A DNA stretch of 64,000 bases from Streptomyces sp. Ncost-T10-10d (GCF_900091955.1 NZ_FMDF01000073.1:186001-250000); one strand, 5' to 3'; shown: positions 55,169 to 64,000, counted from the first letter of the stretch. Notes: generated by a model from the sequence alone, not told the origin. Numbers and translations: made by a program.

Positions 55169-55480
55169 ATGGCAAGCATCCGTACCGCTCGTGCCCTCGC
55201 CGTTGTCGCAGCTCTGCCCCTCGCTGCCGTGCTCTTCGGCGGCGTGGCCCAGGCCGACAACGGCTCGTTCGCGAACGACGGATCGAACGCGGCCGTTGCG
55301 ACGGTCGTCGGCAGTGGCGTCGGTGGCAACAACTCCGGTAATTCGTCCACGTCACAGCAGCAGGCCGTCGGCTCCGGAGCGTCGAACCAGAGCAACTCCG
55401 CGCAGGTGAACCGATCGGCGTTCACCGTGATCCATCAGCGCAACGAGAACGTCGTGGTGAACTTCACCAATCTCTGGTGA
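55169..55480 (+). CDS. Small secreted Asn/Ser/Gly-rich protein
   Basis: 103 residues. A signal peptide ends near GVAQA, leaving about 75 mature residues rich in Asn, Ser, Gly and Gln with no Cys (NGSFANDGSNAAVATVVGSG, STSQQQAVGSGASNQSNSAQ) and a C-terminal VVVNFTNLW. The composition recalls cell-surface amyloid-like proteins such as chaplins and rodlins, but it matches neither. GGAGGAA precedes the ATG. A very strong terminator follows. Confidence 0.82.
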   Translation: MASIRTARALAVVAALPLAAVLFGGVAQADNGSFANDGSNAAVATVVGSGVGGNNSGNSSTSQQQAVGSGASNQSNSAQVNRSAFTVIHQRNENVVVNFTNLW

Positions 55481-55532
55481 CCCGGGACCGGCCATGGGCC
55501 GGTCGGGGGGTCGGGCCATGGGTGGGTGAACA

Positions 55533-55574
55533 GCGGCCTGCGCAAGGGCACTTCGGTGTCCTTGCGCAGGCCGC
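55533..55574 (+). terminator. Strong terminator after the secreted protein
   Basis: A 19-bp stem (GCGGCCTGCGCAAGGGCAC against GTGTCCTTGCGCAGGCCGC, one mismatch) with a TTCG loop. Confidence 0.92.
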
Positions 55575-55613
55575 TTCGCGTTGCCCGGCGGCAGCCCCGG
55601 GGCGTCGGCGACC

Positions 55614-55645
55614 TTGACAGCGAGTGCAGAGCTGACGGACAGTCA
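55614..55645 (+). promoter_or_regulatory. Possible promoter of the igr-like operon
   Basis: TTGACA (55614-55619), 18 bp, then GACAGT (55638-55643). The -10 overlaps the inverted repeat CTGAC-N5-GTCAG (55631-55645), a possible repressor site. It is about 45 bp before the first gene. Confidence 0.4.
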
Positions 55646-55686
55646 GAAACCCTGATCCGTACGCCCGTGTCCGGGAGGCAGCCGCC

Positions 55687-56862
55687 GTGCACCTCGCCCA
55701 GACGGAGCGTCAGCAACAGCTGCGCGCCGAACTCCGCACGTACTTCCGCAAGGTGATGCCCGGGAGGGACGCGAGGACGGGGCCCGGGGTCGAGGACCCG
55801 GCCGAGCAACGCCGACTGCTGCGCCGGATCGGCGCGGACGGGATGCTCGGACTCGGCTGGCCCGTCGAGTACGGCGGCCGCGGGCGCGGCCCCGACGAGC
55901 AGTTCGTCTTCTTCGACGAGGCCTACAGGGCGGGGGCGCCCGTTTCGATGGTCACCCTCAACACCGTCGGGCCGACGCTGATGAAATACGGGACCGAGGA
56001 ACAGAAGGCGTACTTCCTGCCCAGGATCCTCAGCGGCGACGTCGTCTTCGCCATCGGCTACAGCGAGCCGGAGGCCGGTACGGACCTCGCCGCGCTGCGT
56101 ACCAGGGCCGTGCGGGACGGCGACTCCTGGGTGATCGACGGGCAGAAGAGCTTCACCAGCAATGCGCAGAACGCCGACTGGATCTGGCTCGCCTGCCGCA
56201 CGGACCCGGATGCGCCCAAGCACCAGGGCATCTCGATCATTCTGGTCCCGACGGACGCCCCGGGGTTCGCCTGGACGCCGATCGAGACCGTGGGCGGGCT
56301 GACCACGACATCCACCTACTACGACGCGATACGCGTGCCCGCCACTCATCTGGTCGGTGCGGAGAACGGCGGCTGGGGGCTGATCACCAACCAGCTGAAC
56401 CATGAACGGGTGGCTCTCGCCGCCATCGGAATGCAGGCCGAGGACTTCTACGAGGCGGCACTCACCTTCGCTCGCACCCCCGACCCGCTGACGGGCCTGC
56501 GTCCGGTGGACGAGCCATGGGTGCGGACCCGGCTGGCCGAGGCGTACGCCCGGCTGGCGGCGACGCGCCTGCTCAACTGGCGGCTGGTGGGGGATGTCGG
56601 GGCGGGTTCGCTGGCCCCGGGCGAGGCGAGCGGCGTGAAGTTCGTGGGAACCGAGAGCGCCGTCGAGGTGTATCGGATCTGCCAGGAAATCACGGGCGAG
56701 GCCGGGACGATCCGGGGCGGTTCGCCGGGCTCCTTCGGGGACGGGGAGCTGGAGCGGATGAACAGGGCGGCGCAGATCAACACCTTTGGGGGCGGAGTGA
56801 GCGAGGTGCAGCGGGAGATCGTCGCGACGATGCGGCTCGGCATGAAGAGGGGCAAGCGGTGA
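55687..56862 (+). CDS. Acyl-CoA dehydrogenase, FadE29/ChsE2-like
   Basis: 391 residues with the full flavoprotein fold: GYSEPEAGTDLAALRTRA in the middle domain, NHERVAL, and a C-terminal NTFGGGVSEVQREIVA. By order and partners it corresponds to FadE29, which forms an alpha2beta2 dehydrogenase with FadE28 on the 3-carbon steroid side chain in Mycobacterium tuberculosis. The GTG start follows GGGAGG. Its stop overlaps the next start by 4 bases. Confidence 0.9.
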   Translation: MHLAQTERQQQLRAELRTYFRKVMPGRDARTGPGVEDPAEQRRLLRRIGADGMLGLGWPVEYGGRGRGPDEQFVFFDEAYRAGAPVSMVTLNTVGPTLMKYGTEEQKAYFLPRILSGDVVFAIGYSEPEAGTDLAALRTRAVRDGDSWVIDGQKSFTSNAQNADWIWLACRTDPDAPKHQGISIILVPTDAPGFAWTPIETVGGLTTTSTYYDAIRVPATHLVGAENGGWGLITNQLNHERVALAAIGMQAEDFYEAALTFARTPDPLTGLRPVDEPWVRTRLAEAYARLAATRLLNWRLVGDVGAGSLAPGEASGVKFVGTESAVEVYRICQEITGEAGTIRGGSPGSFGDGELERMNRAAQINTFGGGVSEVQREIVATMRLGMKRGKR

Positions 56863-57818
56863 CGGGTGCGCGGGAAGGGCGGGAAGAACCGGGCGGGCCG
56901 GACCAGTTGTACGGGCGGCTCAAGGAGTTCGAGGGGCGTGCCGCCGCGACCGCGGGCGTCGGCAAGGACCTCGTCAACGAGCCGATGATCAGGCACTGGT
57001 GCGAGGCGATGGGGGACACCGGCCCCGCCTACACGGGGCCGGAGGCGATCGCCCCGCCGACGATGCTGCAGGCGTGGACGATGGGCGGCCTCTCGGGGCA
57101 CACCGACCGCTCCCGGGCGTACGAGGACCTTTTCGCCCTGCTCGACGGCGCGGGGTACACCTCGGTGGTCGCGACCGACTGCGAACAGGAGTATCTGCGG
57201 CCGCTGCGGCCCGGTGACCGGATCACGTTCGACGCGGTGATCGAGTCGGTCTCGGAGCGGAAGACGACCAGGCTGGGGACGGGCTACTTCGTGACGACGC
57301 GGATGGACGTCCGCGCGGAAGGGGAGCCCGCCGGGACGCACCGTTTCCGGATCCTCAAGTACACACCGGCAGCGGTGAAGCGCTCGGGGCCCCGCGGCGG
57401 CCGGAGCCTGCGCCCGAGGCCGGTGATCAACCGGGACAACGCCGGGTTCTGGCAGGGCGTCGCCGAGCACAGGCTGCTGATCCAGCGATGCGGCGAGTGC
57501 GCGACGCTGCGTTTCCCCTGGCTGCCCGGCTGCAACGGGTGCGGCTGCCAGGAATGGGACACGGTCGAGGCGAGCGGCGAGGGCACCGTCTTCAGTTACG
57601 TCGTGATGCATCACCCGTCCTTCCCCGCCTTCAGTACCTCCGCGGAGGGCGGGCCGTACGCAGTGGCGCTGATAGAGCTGGCGGAGGGCGTGCGGATGGT
57701 CGGCAATGTGGTCGGCGTGCCGTACGACAAGGTGCGGACGGGCATGCCGGTGCGGCTGGAATTCCTCCGCACGGACCCCGAATTGGAGCTTCCGGTCTTC
57801 CGGGGAGGCGAGGGCTGA
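56859..57818 (+). CDS. MaoC-like hydratase plus DUF35 zinc-ribbon protein, ChsH2-like
   Basis: 319 residues. An N-terminal MaoC-like half (about 15-170) is joined to a DUF35 OB-fold with zinc ribbon Cys211, Cys214, Cys225, Cys228. In mycobacteria ChsH2 pairs with ChsH1 to hydrate the steroid enoyl-CoA, and its DUF35 domain binds the aldolase Ltp2. The GTG overlaps the previous stop. Confidence 0.92.
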   Translation: MTGAREGREEPGGPDQLYGRLKEFEGRAAATAGVGKDLVNEPMIRHWCEAMGDTGPAYTGPEAIAPPTMLQAWTMGGLSGHTDRSRAYEDLFALLDGAGYTSVVATDCEQEYLRPLRPGDRITFDAVIESVSERKTTRLGTGYFVTTRMDVRAEGEPAGTHRFRILKYTPAAVKRSGPRGGRSLRPRPVINRDNAGFWQGVAEHRLLIQRCGECATLRFPWLPGCNGCGCQEWDTVEASGEGTVFSYVVMHHPSFPAFSTSAEGGPYAVALIELAEGVRMVGNVVGVPYDKVRTGMPVRLEFLRTDPELELPVFRGGEG

Positions 57819-57819
57819 C

Positions 57820-58854
57820 ATGGACTTCGCACCCACCGAGGAGCAGACCGCGGCACAGGCGCTGGCGGCGCAGATCTTCGGGGATCTGTCGACGCACGAG
57901 CGCCTGGCCGGAGCCGGCACGGGGACGGACGCCGAGCTGTGGAAGGAGCTCTGCGCAGCCGGGCTGACCGCAGCCGTGGAGGAGATCGGGCTGCTGGGCC
58001 TGGTGCTCCTGCTGGAGGAGCAGGGCCGGACGACGGCGCAGGTGCCGTTCGCGGCGAGCTGTGTGTACGGGCTGCTCGCCGTCGCCGGCCACGGCACGGA
58101 CGAACAGCGGGAGCGACTGCTGCCTCCGCTGCGGGACGGCACGGCTGTCGCCACCGGGGCGTTCCCGGCTCGCGGTGGGATACGGGCGGACGGCGAGGGG
58201 CGGCTGAGCGGCAGCATGCCGTATGTGCCGTGGCTGCGGGACGCGGGCCTCGTCCTCGTCGCGGACTCGGACCGGGGGCTGTGGATCGTACGGACCGCTG
58301 ATCCGGGTGTGGCGACGGAGCCGGTGGAGACCACGGCGCCGTGGTCGGCGGCGCGGCTCGTCCTGGACGGGGCGCCCGGGGAGCGGCTCGGTGACGCCGG
58401 GGCGTACGAGGCGGTGCTGGCCGCGAGCCGGACCGCGTTCGCCGGGTTGCAGGCCGGGGTGTGCGCCGGTTCGCTGGCCAGGGCCGTCGCCCACACGAAC
58501 ACGCGGCAGCAGTTCGGGCGCCCTCTCTCCACCAAGCAGGCAGTGCTGCTGCGCGCCGCCGACGCCCATATGGACACCGAGGCGATACGTGTCACCGCGT
58601 ACGAGGCGGCCTGGCGGTATGACATGGGACTGCCGTACGGACCGCAGGCGCTCACCGCCGCCTGGTGGGCGTCGGAGGCCGGAAAGCGGGTGGTGCACGC
58701 CGGACAGCATCTGCACGGCGGAACGGGCGCGGACCTCGACCATCCCGTACACCGCCACTTCCTCTGGGGTCGTCAGCTCGACGCCTATCTGGGATGTGGC
58801 AGCGAAGTACTGCAGGAGATCGGCCAGTCGCTGGTGAAGGAGGGACCGGAGTGA
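57820..58854 (+). CDS. Acyl-CoA dehydrogenase, FadE28/ChsE1-like
   Basis: 344 residues, shorter than usual, with a reduced middle domain and a C-terminal LHGGTGADLDHPVHRHFLWG typical of FadE28-like subunits. It should be the second subunit of the heteromeric dehydrogenase with the first gene of the operon. Its ATG follows the previous stop by one base, and its stop overlaps the next GTG. Confidence 0.9.
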   Translation: MDFAPTEEQTAAQALAAQIFGDLSTHERLAGAGTGTDAELWKELCAAGLTAAVEEIGLLGLVLLLEEQGRTTAQVPFAASCVYGLLAVAGHGTDEQRERLLPPLRDGTAVATGAFPARGGIRADGEGRLSGSMPYVPWLRDAGLVLVADSDRGLWIVRTADPGVATEPVETTAPWSAARLVLDGAPGERLGDAGAYEAVLAASRTAFAGLQAGVCAGSLARAVAHTNTRQQFGRPLSTKQAVLLRAADAHMDTEAIRVTAYEAAWRYDMGLPYGPQALTAAWWASEAGKRVVHAGQHLHGGTGADLDHPVHRHFLWGRQLDAYLGCGSEVLQEIGQSLVKEGPE

Positions 58855-59246
58855 AAGTCGGTGAGGAGCTGGCGCCGCTGGAGATTGCGGTGACCCGCAC
58901 GCTGATCGTGGCCGGCGCCATCGCCTCCCGCGACTACCAGGACGTGCACCATGACGCGGAACTCGCCAGGGAGAAGGGCTCCCCGGACATCTTCATGAAC
59001 ATCCTGACGACCAACGGCCTGGTCGGCAGGTACGTCACCGACCGCTTCGGCCCGTCGGCAGTGCTCCGCAAGGTCGCCATCAGGCTGGGCGTGCCCAACT
59101 ATCCGGGGGACACCATGGTCCTGAGCGGTACGGTCACCGCCCTCGGCGACGACGGGACGGCCGAGGTGTCGGTCGTCGGAGTCAACGGTCTCGGCCGGCA
59201 TGTCACCGGCACGGTGACCATCAGCGTTCCGGAGGGGGCGGCATGA
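58851..59246 (+). CDS. MaoC-type hydratase subunit, ChsH1-like
   Basis: 131 residues, a single hot-dog fold with the hydratase motif SRDYQDVHHDAELA. It corresponds to ChsH1, the partner of ChsH2. It overlaps both neighbours by 4 bases. Confidence 0.9.
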   Translation: MKVGEELAPLEIAVTRTLIVAGAIASRDYQDVHHDAELAREKGSPDIFMNILTTNGLVGRYVTDRFGPSAVLRKVAIRLGVPNYPGDTMVLSGTVTALGDDGTAEVSVVGVNGLGRHVTGTVTISVPEGAA

Positions 59247-60409
59247 GCGTGCGCAGGGCAGACTCGCTCGGCGGCAGGGCGGCGGTCGTGGGGATCGGGG
59301 CGACCGAGTTCTCCAAGGACTCCGGGCGCAGCGAACTCAAACTGGCCGTCGAGGCGGTGCGGGCCGCCCTCGACGACGCCGGGCTGGCCCCTGGCGATGT
59401 CGACGGCCTGGTCACCTTCACCATGGACACCAGCCCCGAGATCACCGTCGCCCAGGCGGCCGGCATCGGGGAGCTGTCGTTCTTCTCCCGCATCCACTAC
59501 GGGGGCGGGGCGGCCTGCGCCACCGTCCAGCAGGCGGCTCTGGCCGTGGCGAGCAAAGTGGCCGACGTCGTGGTCTGCTACCGCGCGTTCAACGAGCGCT
59601 CCGGACGGAGGTTCGGTTCCGGGGTGCAGCAGCGGGAGCCCACCGCGGAGGGCACGGCGCTCGGCTGGAACCTCCCCTTCGGGCTGCTCACGCCGGCCTC
59701 CTGGGTCGCCATGGCCGCCCAGCGCTATCTGCACACGTACGGGCTGACGCCGGATGTCTTCGGCCATGTCGCGGTCACCGACCGCCGCCATGCCGCCCGG
59801 AACCCCGCAGCGTACTTCTACGGGAAGCCGATCACCCTGGCCGACCATGCCGCGTCGCGGTGGATCGTCGAACCCCTGCGGCTGCTCGACTGCTGTCAGG
59901 AGACCGACGGTGGCCAGGCGATCGTCGTCACCAGTGCGGAGCGGGCCCGGGATCTGCCGCAACCGCCCGCCGTGATCGTCGCCGCCGCCCAGGGGGCCGG
60001 GCGGGCGCAGGAGCAGATGACCAGCTTCTACCGCGACGATCTGACGGGCCTGCCGGAGATGGGGGTGGTCGCCCGGCAGCTCTGGCGGAACTCCGGCCTC
60101 TCCCCCTCCGACATCGATGTGGGCATCCTCTACGACCACTTCACACCGTTCGTCCTGATGCAGCTGGAGGAGTTCGGCTTCTGCGCACCGGGCGAGGCCG
60201 CCGACTTCGTCGCGGCCGACGCGCTGCCCCTGAACACGCACGGCGGCCAGCTGGGGGAGGCGTACCTGCACGGGATGAACGGCATCGCGGAGGCGGTCCG
60301 GCAGATCCGGGGGTCGTCGGTGAACCAGCTGTCCGGGGCGGCCAGGACCCTGGTCACGGCAGGCACCGGCGTGCCCACCTCGGGACTGATCCTGGGCGTG
60401 GACGACTGA
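59243..60409 (+). CDS. Thiolase-fold aldolase, Ltp2-like
   Basis: 388 residues, a thiolase-like lipid-transfer protein. It lacks the thiolase Cys pair and instead has Tyr297 (ILYDHFTPF) and Tyr341 (GEAYLHGMNG), in the segments that I recall as holding the catalytic tyrosines of Ltp2. Ltp2 releases propionyl-CoA by retro-aldol cleavage with the ChsH2 DUF35 domain. It is the last gene of the coupled operon. Confidence 0.9.
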   Translation: MSVRRADSLGGRAAVVGIGATEFSKDSGRSELKLAVEAVRAALDDAGLAPGDVDGLVTFTMDTSPEITVAQAAGIGELSFFSRIHYGGGAACATVQQAALAVASKVADVVVCYRAFNERSGRRFGSGVQQREPTAEGTALGWNLPFGLLTPASWVAMAAQRYLHTYGLTPDVFGHVAVTDRRHAARNPAAYFYGKPITLADHAASRWIVEPLRLLDCCQETDGGQAIVVTSAERARDLPQPPAVIVAAAQGAGRAQEQMTSFYRDDLTGLPEMGVVARQLWRNSGLSPSDIDVGILYDHFTPFVLMQLEEFGFCAPGEAADFVAADALPLNTHGGQLGEAYLHGMNGIAEAVRQIRGSSVNQLSGAARTLVTAGTGVPTSGLILGVDD

Positions 60410-60600
60410 GTGCGGGTCAGCTGCCCGAGTGGGGTGCCGCCCGAGTCCGGGCAGGACATCGGGGGAGCGACCCTGAGCCCTGATGACGACGACTCCACCT
60501 ACAGGAGGTGGAGCAGGCACCACCCCTACACCCTGAGGCGGACGCGGTTTCGGGACCTGGGGCCGATCCCCGGGACGGCGCCCGCTCCTAGCGTGGAGCC

Positions 60601-61224
60601 ATGACCACGCCAGTCTGCACGGGCACCTCCGGGGGAGCTGCCACCATCGGACACGTCCCGCACGGCCCGTACGCCGCGCGCACTCCGTATGCCGCGCGCA
60701 CCCCGTACGCCTCACGCGCTCCGCACGCTCCGTATCCGTCGTTCTCCTCGTTCGTACGGGCACGAGGGCCCGTACTGCTGCGTGCCGCGCGCTCGCTCAC
60801 CGCGAACCCGAGCGATGCCGAGGATCTGCTGCAGACCGCGCTCACCAAGACGTATGTGGCCTGGGAACGGATCGAGGACCACCGGGCGCTCGACGGCTAT
60901 GTCCGCCGGGCACTGCTGAACACCCGGACCTCGCAGTGGCGCAAGCGCAAGGTCGACGAGTTCGCCTGCGACGAACTGCCCGAGCAGGAGGCATCGCCGA
61001 CTCCCGACCCCGCCGAGCGCCAGACGCTCCACGACGCGATGTGGCGTGCCGTGCTGAAGCTTCCGGACCGGCAGCGGGCGATGGTGGTCCTGCGGTACTA
61101 CGAGGACCTGAGCGAGGCCCAGACGGCCGAGGTGCTCGGGGTGTCCATCGGCACGGTGAAGAGCGCGGTGTCGCGGGCGCTCGGCAAGCTCAGGGAGGAC
61201 CCGGAGCTGGCTCCGGTGCGGTGA
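60601..61224 (+). CDS. ECF sigma factor, SigE (Actinobacteria) type
   Basis: 207 residues. Region 2 (LLRAARSLTANPSDAEDLLQTALTKTYVAWERI) and region 4 (LKLPDRQRAMVVLRYYEDLSEAQTAEVLGVSIGTVKSAVSRAL) are clear. The first ~45 residues are an unusual repeat-rich extension (YAARTPYAARTPYASRAP) encoded by near-perfect 18-bp units. No anti-sigma gene follows. Its place after the igr-like operon (191 bp) does not prove it controls it. Confidence 0.93.
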   Translation: MTTPVCTGTSGGAATIGHVPHGPYAARTPYAARTPYASRAPHAPYPSFSSFVRARGPVLLRAARSLTANPSDAEDLLQTALTKTYVAWERIEDHRALDGYVRRALLNTRTSQWRKRKVDEFACDELPEQEASPTPDPAERQTLHDAMWRAVLKLPDRQRAMVVLRYYEDLSEAQTAEVLGVSIGTVKSAVSRALGKLREDPELAPVR

Positions 61225-61297
61225 ACCCGAGGTCGGCAGCGTGCCGGGCACGCCTGATTTTGCCGAACGACACCGATTCGTACGCTCGGGACTAGTG

Positions 61298-61315
61298 ACA
61301 TACCACCTGGTATGT
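61298..61315. promoter_or_regulatory. Palindromic operator upstream of acyl-CoA ligase
   Basis: ACATACCACCTGGTATGT has perfect 8-bp arms around CC, 53 bp before the ligase start. Size and position suit a TetR- or GntR-type lipid regulator. The regulator is not in the window. Confidence 0.7.
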
Positions 61316-61367
61316 GCGCAGAATCAGCGGAACCCTACTGCCGCGTAGCGCCCACCAGGAGGACGCC

Positions 61368-63017
61368 GTGCTGAGCACCATGCAGGACGTACCGCTGACT
61401 GTCACCCGCATCCTCGAACACGGGATGACCATTCACGGGAAGTCCCAGATCACGACCTGGACCGGTGAGCCCGAGCCGCAGCGGCGCAGCTTTGCCGAGA
61501 CAGGCCGGCGGGCCACGCAGCTCGCGAACGCGCTGCGCGACGAGCTCGGTGTCGACGGCGACCAGCGGGTAAGCACCCTCATGTGGAACAACGCCGAGCA
61601 CGTCGAGGCGTATCTCGCGATCCCTTCGATGGGCGCGGTCCTCCACACGCTCAACCTCCGGCTCCCCGCCGAGCAGCTGATCTGGATCGTCAAGCACGCC
61701 GACGACAAGGTCGTCATCGTCAATGGCTCCCTGCTGCCGCTGCTCGCGCCGCTCCTCCCCCATCTGACGTCGGTCGAGCATGTGATCGTCACGGGGCCAG
61801 GAGACCGTTCCGTGCTCGACGGCGCGGCGCCCCGGGTGCACGAGTACGAGGAGCTGATCGCCGGCCGCCCGACCAGCTACGACTGGCCCGAGCTCGACGA
61901 ACGCCAAGCCGCTGCCATGTGCTACACCTCCGGCACCACCGGTGACCCCAAGGGCGTCGTCTACTCCCACCGCTCCATCTACCTGCACTCCATGCAGGTC
62001 AACATGTCCGAGTCGATGGGCCTGACCGACAAGGACACCACGCTGGTGGTCGTCCCCCAGTTCCATGTGAACGCATGGGGCCTGCCGCACGCCACGTTCA
62101 TGTCCGGCGTCAGCATGCTCATGCCGGACCGGTTTCTGCAGCCCGCGCCGCTCGCCGACATGATCGAACGCGAGAAGCCGACCCATGCCGCCGCCGTCCC
62201 CACCATCTGGCAGGGGCTGCTCGCCGAGGTCACCGCCAACCCGCGCGATCTCACTTCGATGGCCCGCGTCACCATCGGCGGCGCAGCATGTCCGCCCTCC
62301 CTCATGGCGGCGTACGGCAAGCTCGGCGTCCGCCTCTGCCACGCCTGGGGCATGACGGAGACCTCGCCGCTCGGCACCATGGCCAACCCGCCCGCCGGGC
62401 TGACCGAGGAGCAGGAGTGGCCCTACCGCGTCACCCAGGGCCGCTTCCCGGCCGGCGTCGAGGCGCGCCTGGTCGGCCCCGGCGGCGAGCATCTGCCGTG
62501 GGACAACGAGTCGGCCGGTGAGCTGGAGGTGCGCGGCGCCTGGATCGCCGGCGCCTATTACGGGGGCGCGGACGGCGAGGCTCTGCGGCCCGAGGACAAG
62601 TTCAGCGAGGACGGCTGGCTGAAGACCGGTGACGTCGGCGTGATCAGCGAGGACGGCTTCCTCACTCTCACCGACCGGGCCAAGGACGTCATCAAGTCCG
62701 GCGGCGAATGGATCTCCAGCGTCGAGCTGGAGAACGCGCTCATGGCGCACCCGGACGTGGCCGAGGCGGCGGTCGTCGCCGTCCCGGACGAGAAGTGGGG
62801 CGAGCGTCCGCTCGCGACGGTCGTCCTCAAGGACGGTGCCACCGCCGAGTACGAGGTGCTGAGGAACTTCCTCGCCGAGTCCGGCATCGCCAAGTGGCAG
62901 CTGCCGGAGCGCTGGACGGTCATTCCGGCGGTGCCGAAGACGAGCGTCGGCAAGTTCGACAAAAAGGTGATCCGCAAGCAATACGCGGAGGGCGAGTTGG
63001 ACATCACCCGGCTCTGA
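61368..63017 (+). CDS. Fatty-acid/long-chain acyl-CoA ligase (AMP-binding)
   Basis: 549 residues of the ANL superfamily. The P-loop [11 protein letters not shown] begins at residue 186; [16 protein letters not shown] and [13 protein letters not shown] follow, with the catalytic Lys region [12 protein letters not shown] at the end. It activates a fatty or other carboxylic acid to the CoA thioester, and could feed the acyl-CoA operon upstream. GTG 61368 has AGGAGG 6 bases before it. Confidence 0.94.
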   Translation: MLSTMQDVPLTVTRILEHGMTIHGKSQITTWTGEPEPQRRSFAETGRRATQLANALRDELGVDGDQRVSTLMWNNAEHVEAYLAIPSMGAVLHTLNLRLPAEQLIWIVKHADDKVVIVNGSLLPLLAPLLPHLTSVEHVIVTGPGDRSVLDGAAPRVHEYEELIAGRPTSYDWPELDERQAAAMCYTSGTTGDPKGVVYSHRSIYLHSMQVNMSESMGLTDKDTTLVVVPQFHVNAWGLPHATFMSGVSMLMPDRFLQPAPLADMIEREKPTHAAAVPTIWQGLLAEVTANPRDLTSMARVTIGGAACPPSLMAAYGKLGVRLCHAWGMTETSPLGTMANPPAGLTEEQEWPYRVTQGRFPAGVEARLVGPGGEHLPWDNESAGELEVRGAWIAGAYYGGADGEALRPEDKFSEDGWLKTGDVGVISEDGFLTLTDRAKDVIKSGGEWISSVELENALMAHPDVAEAAVVAVPDEKWGERPLATVVLKDGATAEYEVLRNFLAESGIAKWQLPERWTVIPAVPKTSVGKFDKKVIRKQYAEGELDITRL

Positions 63018-63036
63018 CCCGGCCCGGTCGGGGAGC

Positions 63037-63078
63037 ACGACGAGGGCGGTACGGGATCTCCCGTACCGCCCTCGTCGT
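63037..63078. terminator. Bidirectional terminator
   Basis: Perfect 20-bp arms from ACGACGAGGGCGG to CCGCCCTCGTCGT, 2-base loop, between convergent genes. Confidence 0.93.
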
Positions 63079-63124
63079 CATCTCCGGGCGTTCGCCCGGA
63101 CGTTCGCGCCCGTGTCCGTACGCG

Positions 63125-64000
63125 TCAGTTCGTGCCGATCTTCGCGAGCAGGTCGACGATGCGCGACTGCACCTCGTCGCTGGTGGAGCGCTCGGCCAGG
63201 AAGAGGACGGTCTCGCCCGAGCTGAGCTTCGGCAGTTCCGACCCGGCCATGTCGGCGGAGGTGTAGACGACCAGTGGGGTCCGGTTCAACTGGCCGTTGG
63301 CACGCAGCCAGTCGACGATCCCGGCCCGGCGGCGGCGCACCTGCATCAGGTCCATCACCACCAGGTTGGGCCGCATCCCGGTGGCGAGCGCCACCGCCTC
63401 GTTGTCGGTGGAGGCCCGCGCGACCTGCATGCCGCGGCGTTCCAACGTCTCCGTCAGCGCCAGCGCGATCTCCTCGTGCTCCTCGATCAACAGCACGCGC
63501 GGTGGATGCTGTTCGCTGTCGCGCGGGGCGAGCGCCTTGAGGAGCACGGCCGGGTCGGCACCGTACGCGGCGTCCCGCGTGGCCTGACCCAGACCGGCCG
63601 TCACCAGCACCGGGACCTCGGCTGCCACCGCCGCCTGACGCAGCGACTGCAGCGCCTTGCGGGTGATGGGACCGGTGAGCGGGTCGACGAAGAGCGCGGC
63701 GGGGAACGCCGCGATCTGGGCGTCGACCTCCTCGCGCGAGTGCACGATCACCGGCCGGTAGCCGCGGTCGCTCAGTGCCTGCTGGGTGGAGACGTCGGGC
63801 GCGGGCCAGACGAGCAGCCGACGCGGGTTGTCCAGCGGCTCCGGGGGCAGCTCGTCATCGACCGGCTGAGGCGACGGACGGTTGGCGACCTCGACCGCGC
63901 CACCGGGACCGTCCAGCGGCTCCGGCCCCTCGGCCCCCTCGTCGGGTGCCCCTATGGCGTACGCGCGTCCTTCGGCCTCGGGAGCGGAGAGCAACTGCCC
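63125..64000 (-). CDS. Response-regulator-domain protein (C-terminal part; gene runs off the right edge)
   Basis: The frame stays open to the window end, so the N-terminus is missing. A Pro/Glu-rich linker is followed by a region resembling a degenerate receiver (RRLLVWPAPDVSTQQALSDRG) and a second receiver with LLIEEHEEIA, the phospho-acceptor VVMDLMQ and VVYTS. The usual Lys position reads LFLAERS, so signalling may be atypical. It is probably the tail of a hybrid sensor or multi-receiver protein. Confidence 0.75.
   Translation of the reverse strand, partial: GQLLSAPEAEGRAYAIGAPDEGAEGPEPLDGPGGAVEVANRPSPQPVDDELPPEPLDNPRRLLVWPAPDVSTQQALSDRGYRPVIVHSREEVDAQIAAFPAALFVDPLTGPITRKALQSLRQAAVAAEVPVLVTAGLGQATRDAAYGADPAVLLKALAPRDSEQHPPRVLLIEEHEEIALALTETLERRGMQVARASTDNEAVALATGMRPNLVVMDLMQVRRRRAGIVDWLRANGQLNRTPLVVYTSADMAGSELPKLSSGETVLFLAERSTSDEVQSRIVDLLAKIGTN

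Overview
The window is chromosomal DNA from a Streptomyces (high-GC actinobacterium). The evidence is very high GC at third codon positions, many GTG starts and 4-base stop/start overlaps. There is also a perfect Streptomyces-type parS site, DnaA boxes of the TTGTCCACA/TTATCCACA type, and a Rex operator in front of cydA. From memory, the gene order (thiC, cydAB-cydCD, ABC pairs, serS, pheA, dtpA-sco cluster, pepP, htrA-like) matches the origin-proximal core of S. coelicolor, roughly SCO3928 to SCO4010. The parS site and DnaA-box clusters agree with a position near oriC.

Layout. 1-6.4 kb: a YibE/F membrane protein (cut by the left edge), a TPP riboswitch with thiC, a repeat-tailed membrane protein, a PPP-type phosphatase and a LacI-type regulator. 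6.5-16 kb: a HisC-type aminotransferase, then the cytochrome bd module cydA-cydB-cydCD behind a Rex box, then a GAF sensor kinase with DevS/DosS-like features. 16-22.4 kb, all minus strand: HAD phosphatase, F420-type oxidoreductase, KptA/Tpt1, and a coupled trio of M24 peptidase-like protein, hydrolase-SDR fusion and MerR regulator. 22.5-30.4 kb: two ABC ATPase/permease pairs, an HTH/coiled-coil protein, tRNA-Ser(GCU), a HAD phosphatase and serS. 30.4-37.6 kb: pheA and an extracytoplasmic copper cluster (DyP peroxidase, CopC-CopD, ECuC, Sco, YcnI). 37.8-47.9 kb: two RsbW-like ATPases, aminopeptidase P, a SpoIIE-like phosphatase, a primase-like protein, a SEC-C protein, a glycerophosphodiesterase and an HtrA-like protease.

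48-53.4 kb is an accessory island inserted at tRNA-Ser(UGA). The last part of the tRNA and its terminator are repeated at 53,345-53,413 (46 bp identical). Inside are a divergent tRNA-Trp-like gene, an Imm32-like small protein, a TetR regulator divergent from an MFS exporter, and two unknown proteins. No integrase is visible.

53.5-64 kb: DUF4287 protein, a primase/polymerase with intact catalytic acids, a small secreted Asn/Ser-rich protein, and a five-gene translationally coupled operon with the gene order of the mycobacterial igr steroid side-chain operon (FadE29, ChsH2, FadE28, ChsH1, Ltp2). These are followed by a SigE-type ECF sigma factor, an acyl-CoA ligase and the C-terminal part of a response-regulator-domain protein.

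The most unusual signals are: the DnaA-box clusters at 18.7 and 30.0-30.3 kb; the tRNA-Ser island with its odd tRNA-Trp-like gene; a 43-bp repeat inserted in frame in thiC with a second copy in the island; parS overlapping the cydCD start codon; the igr-like operon; and two proteins that keep their fold but lack key catalytic residues.
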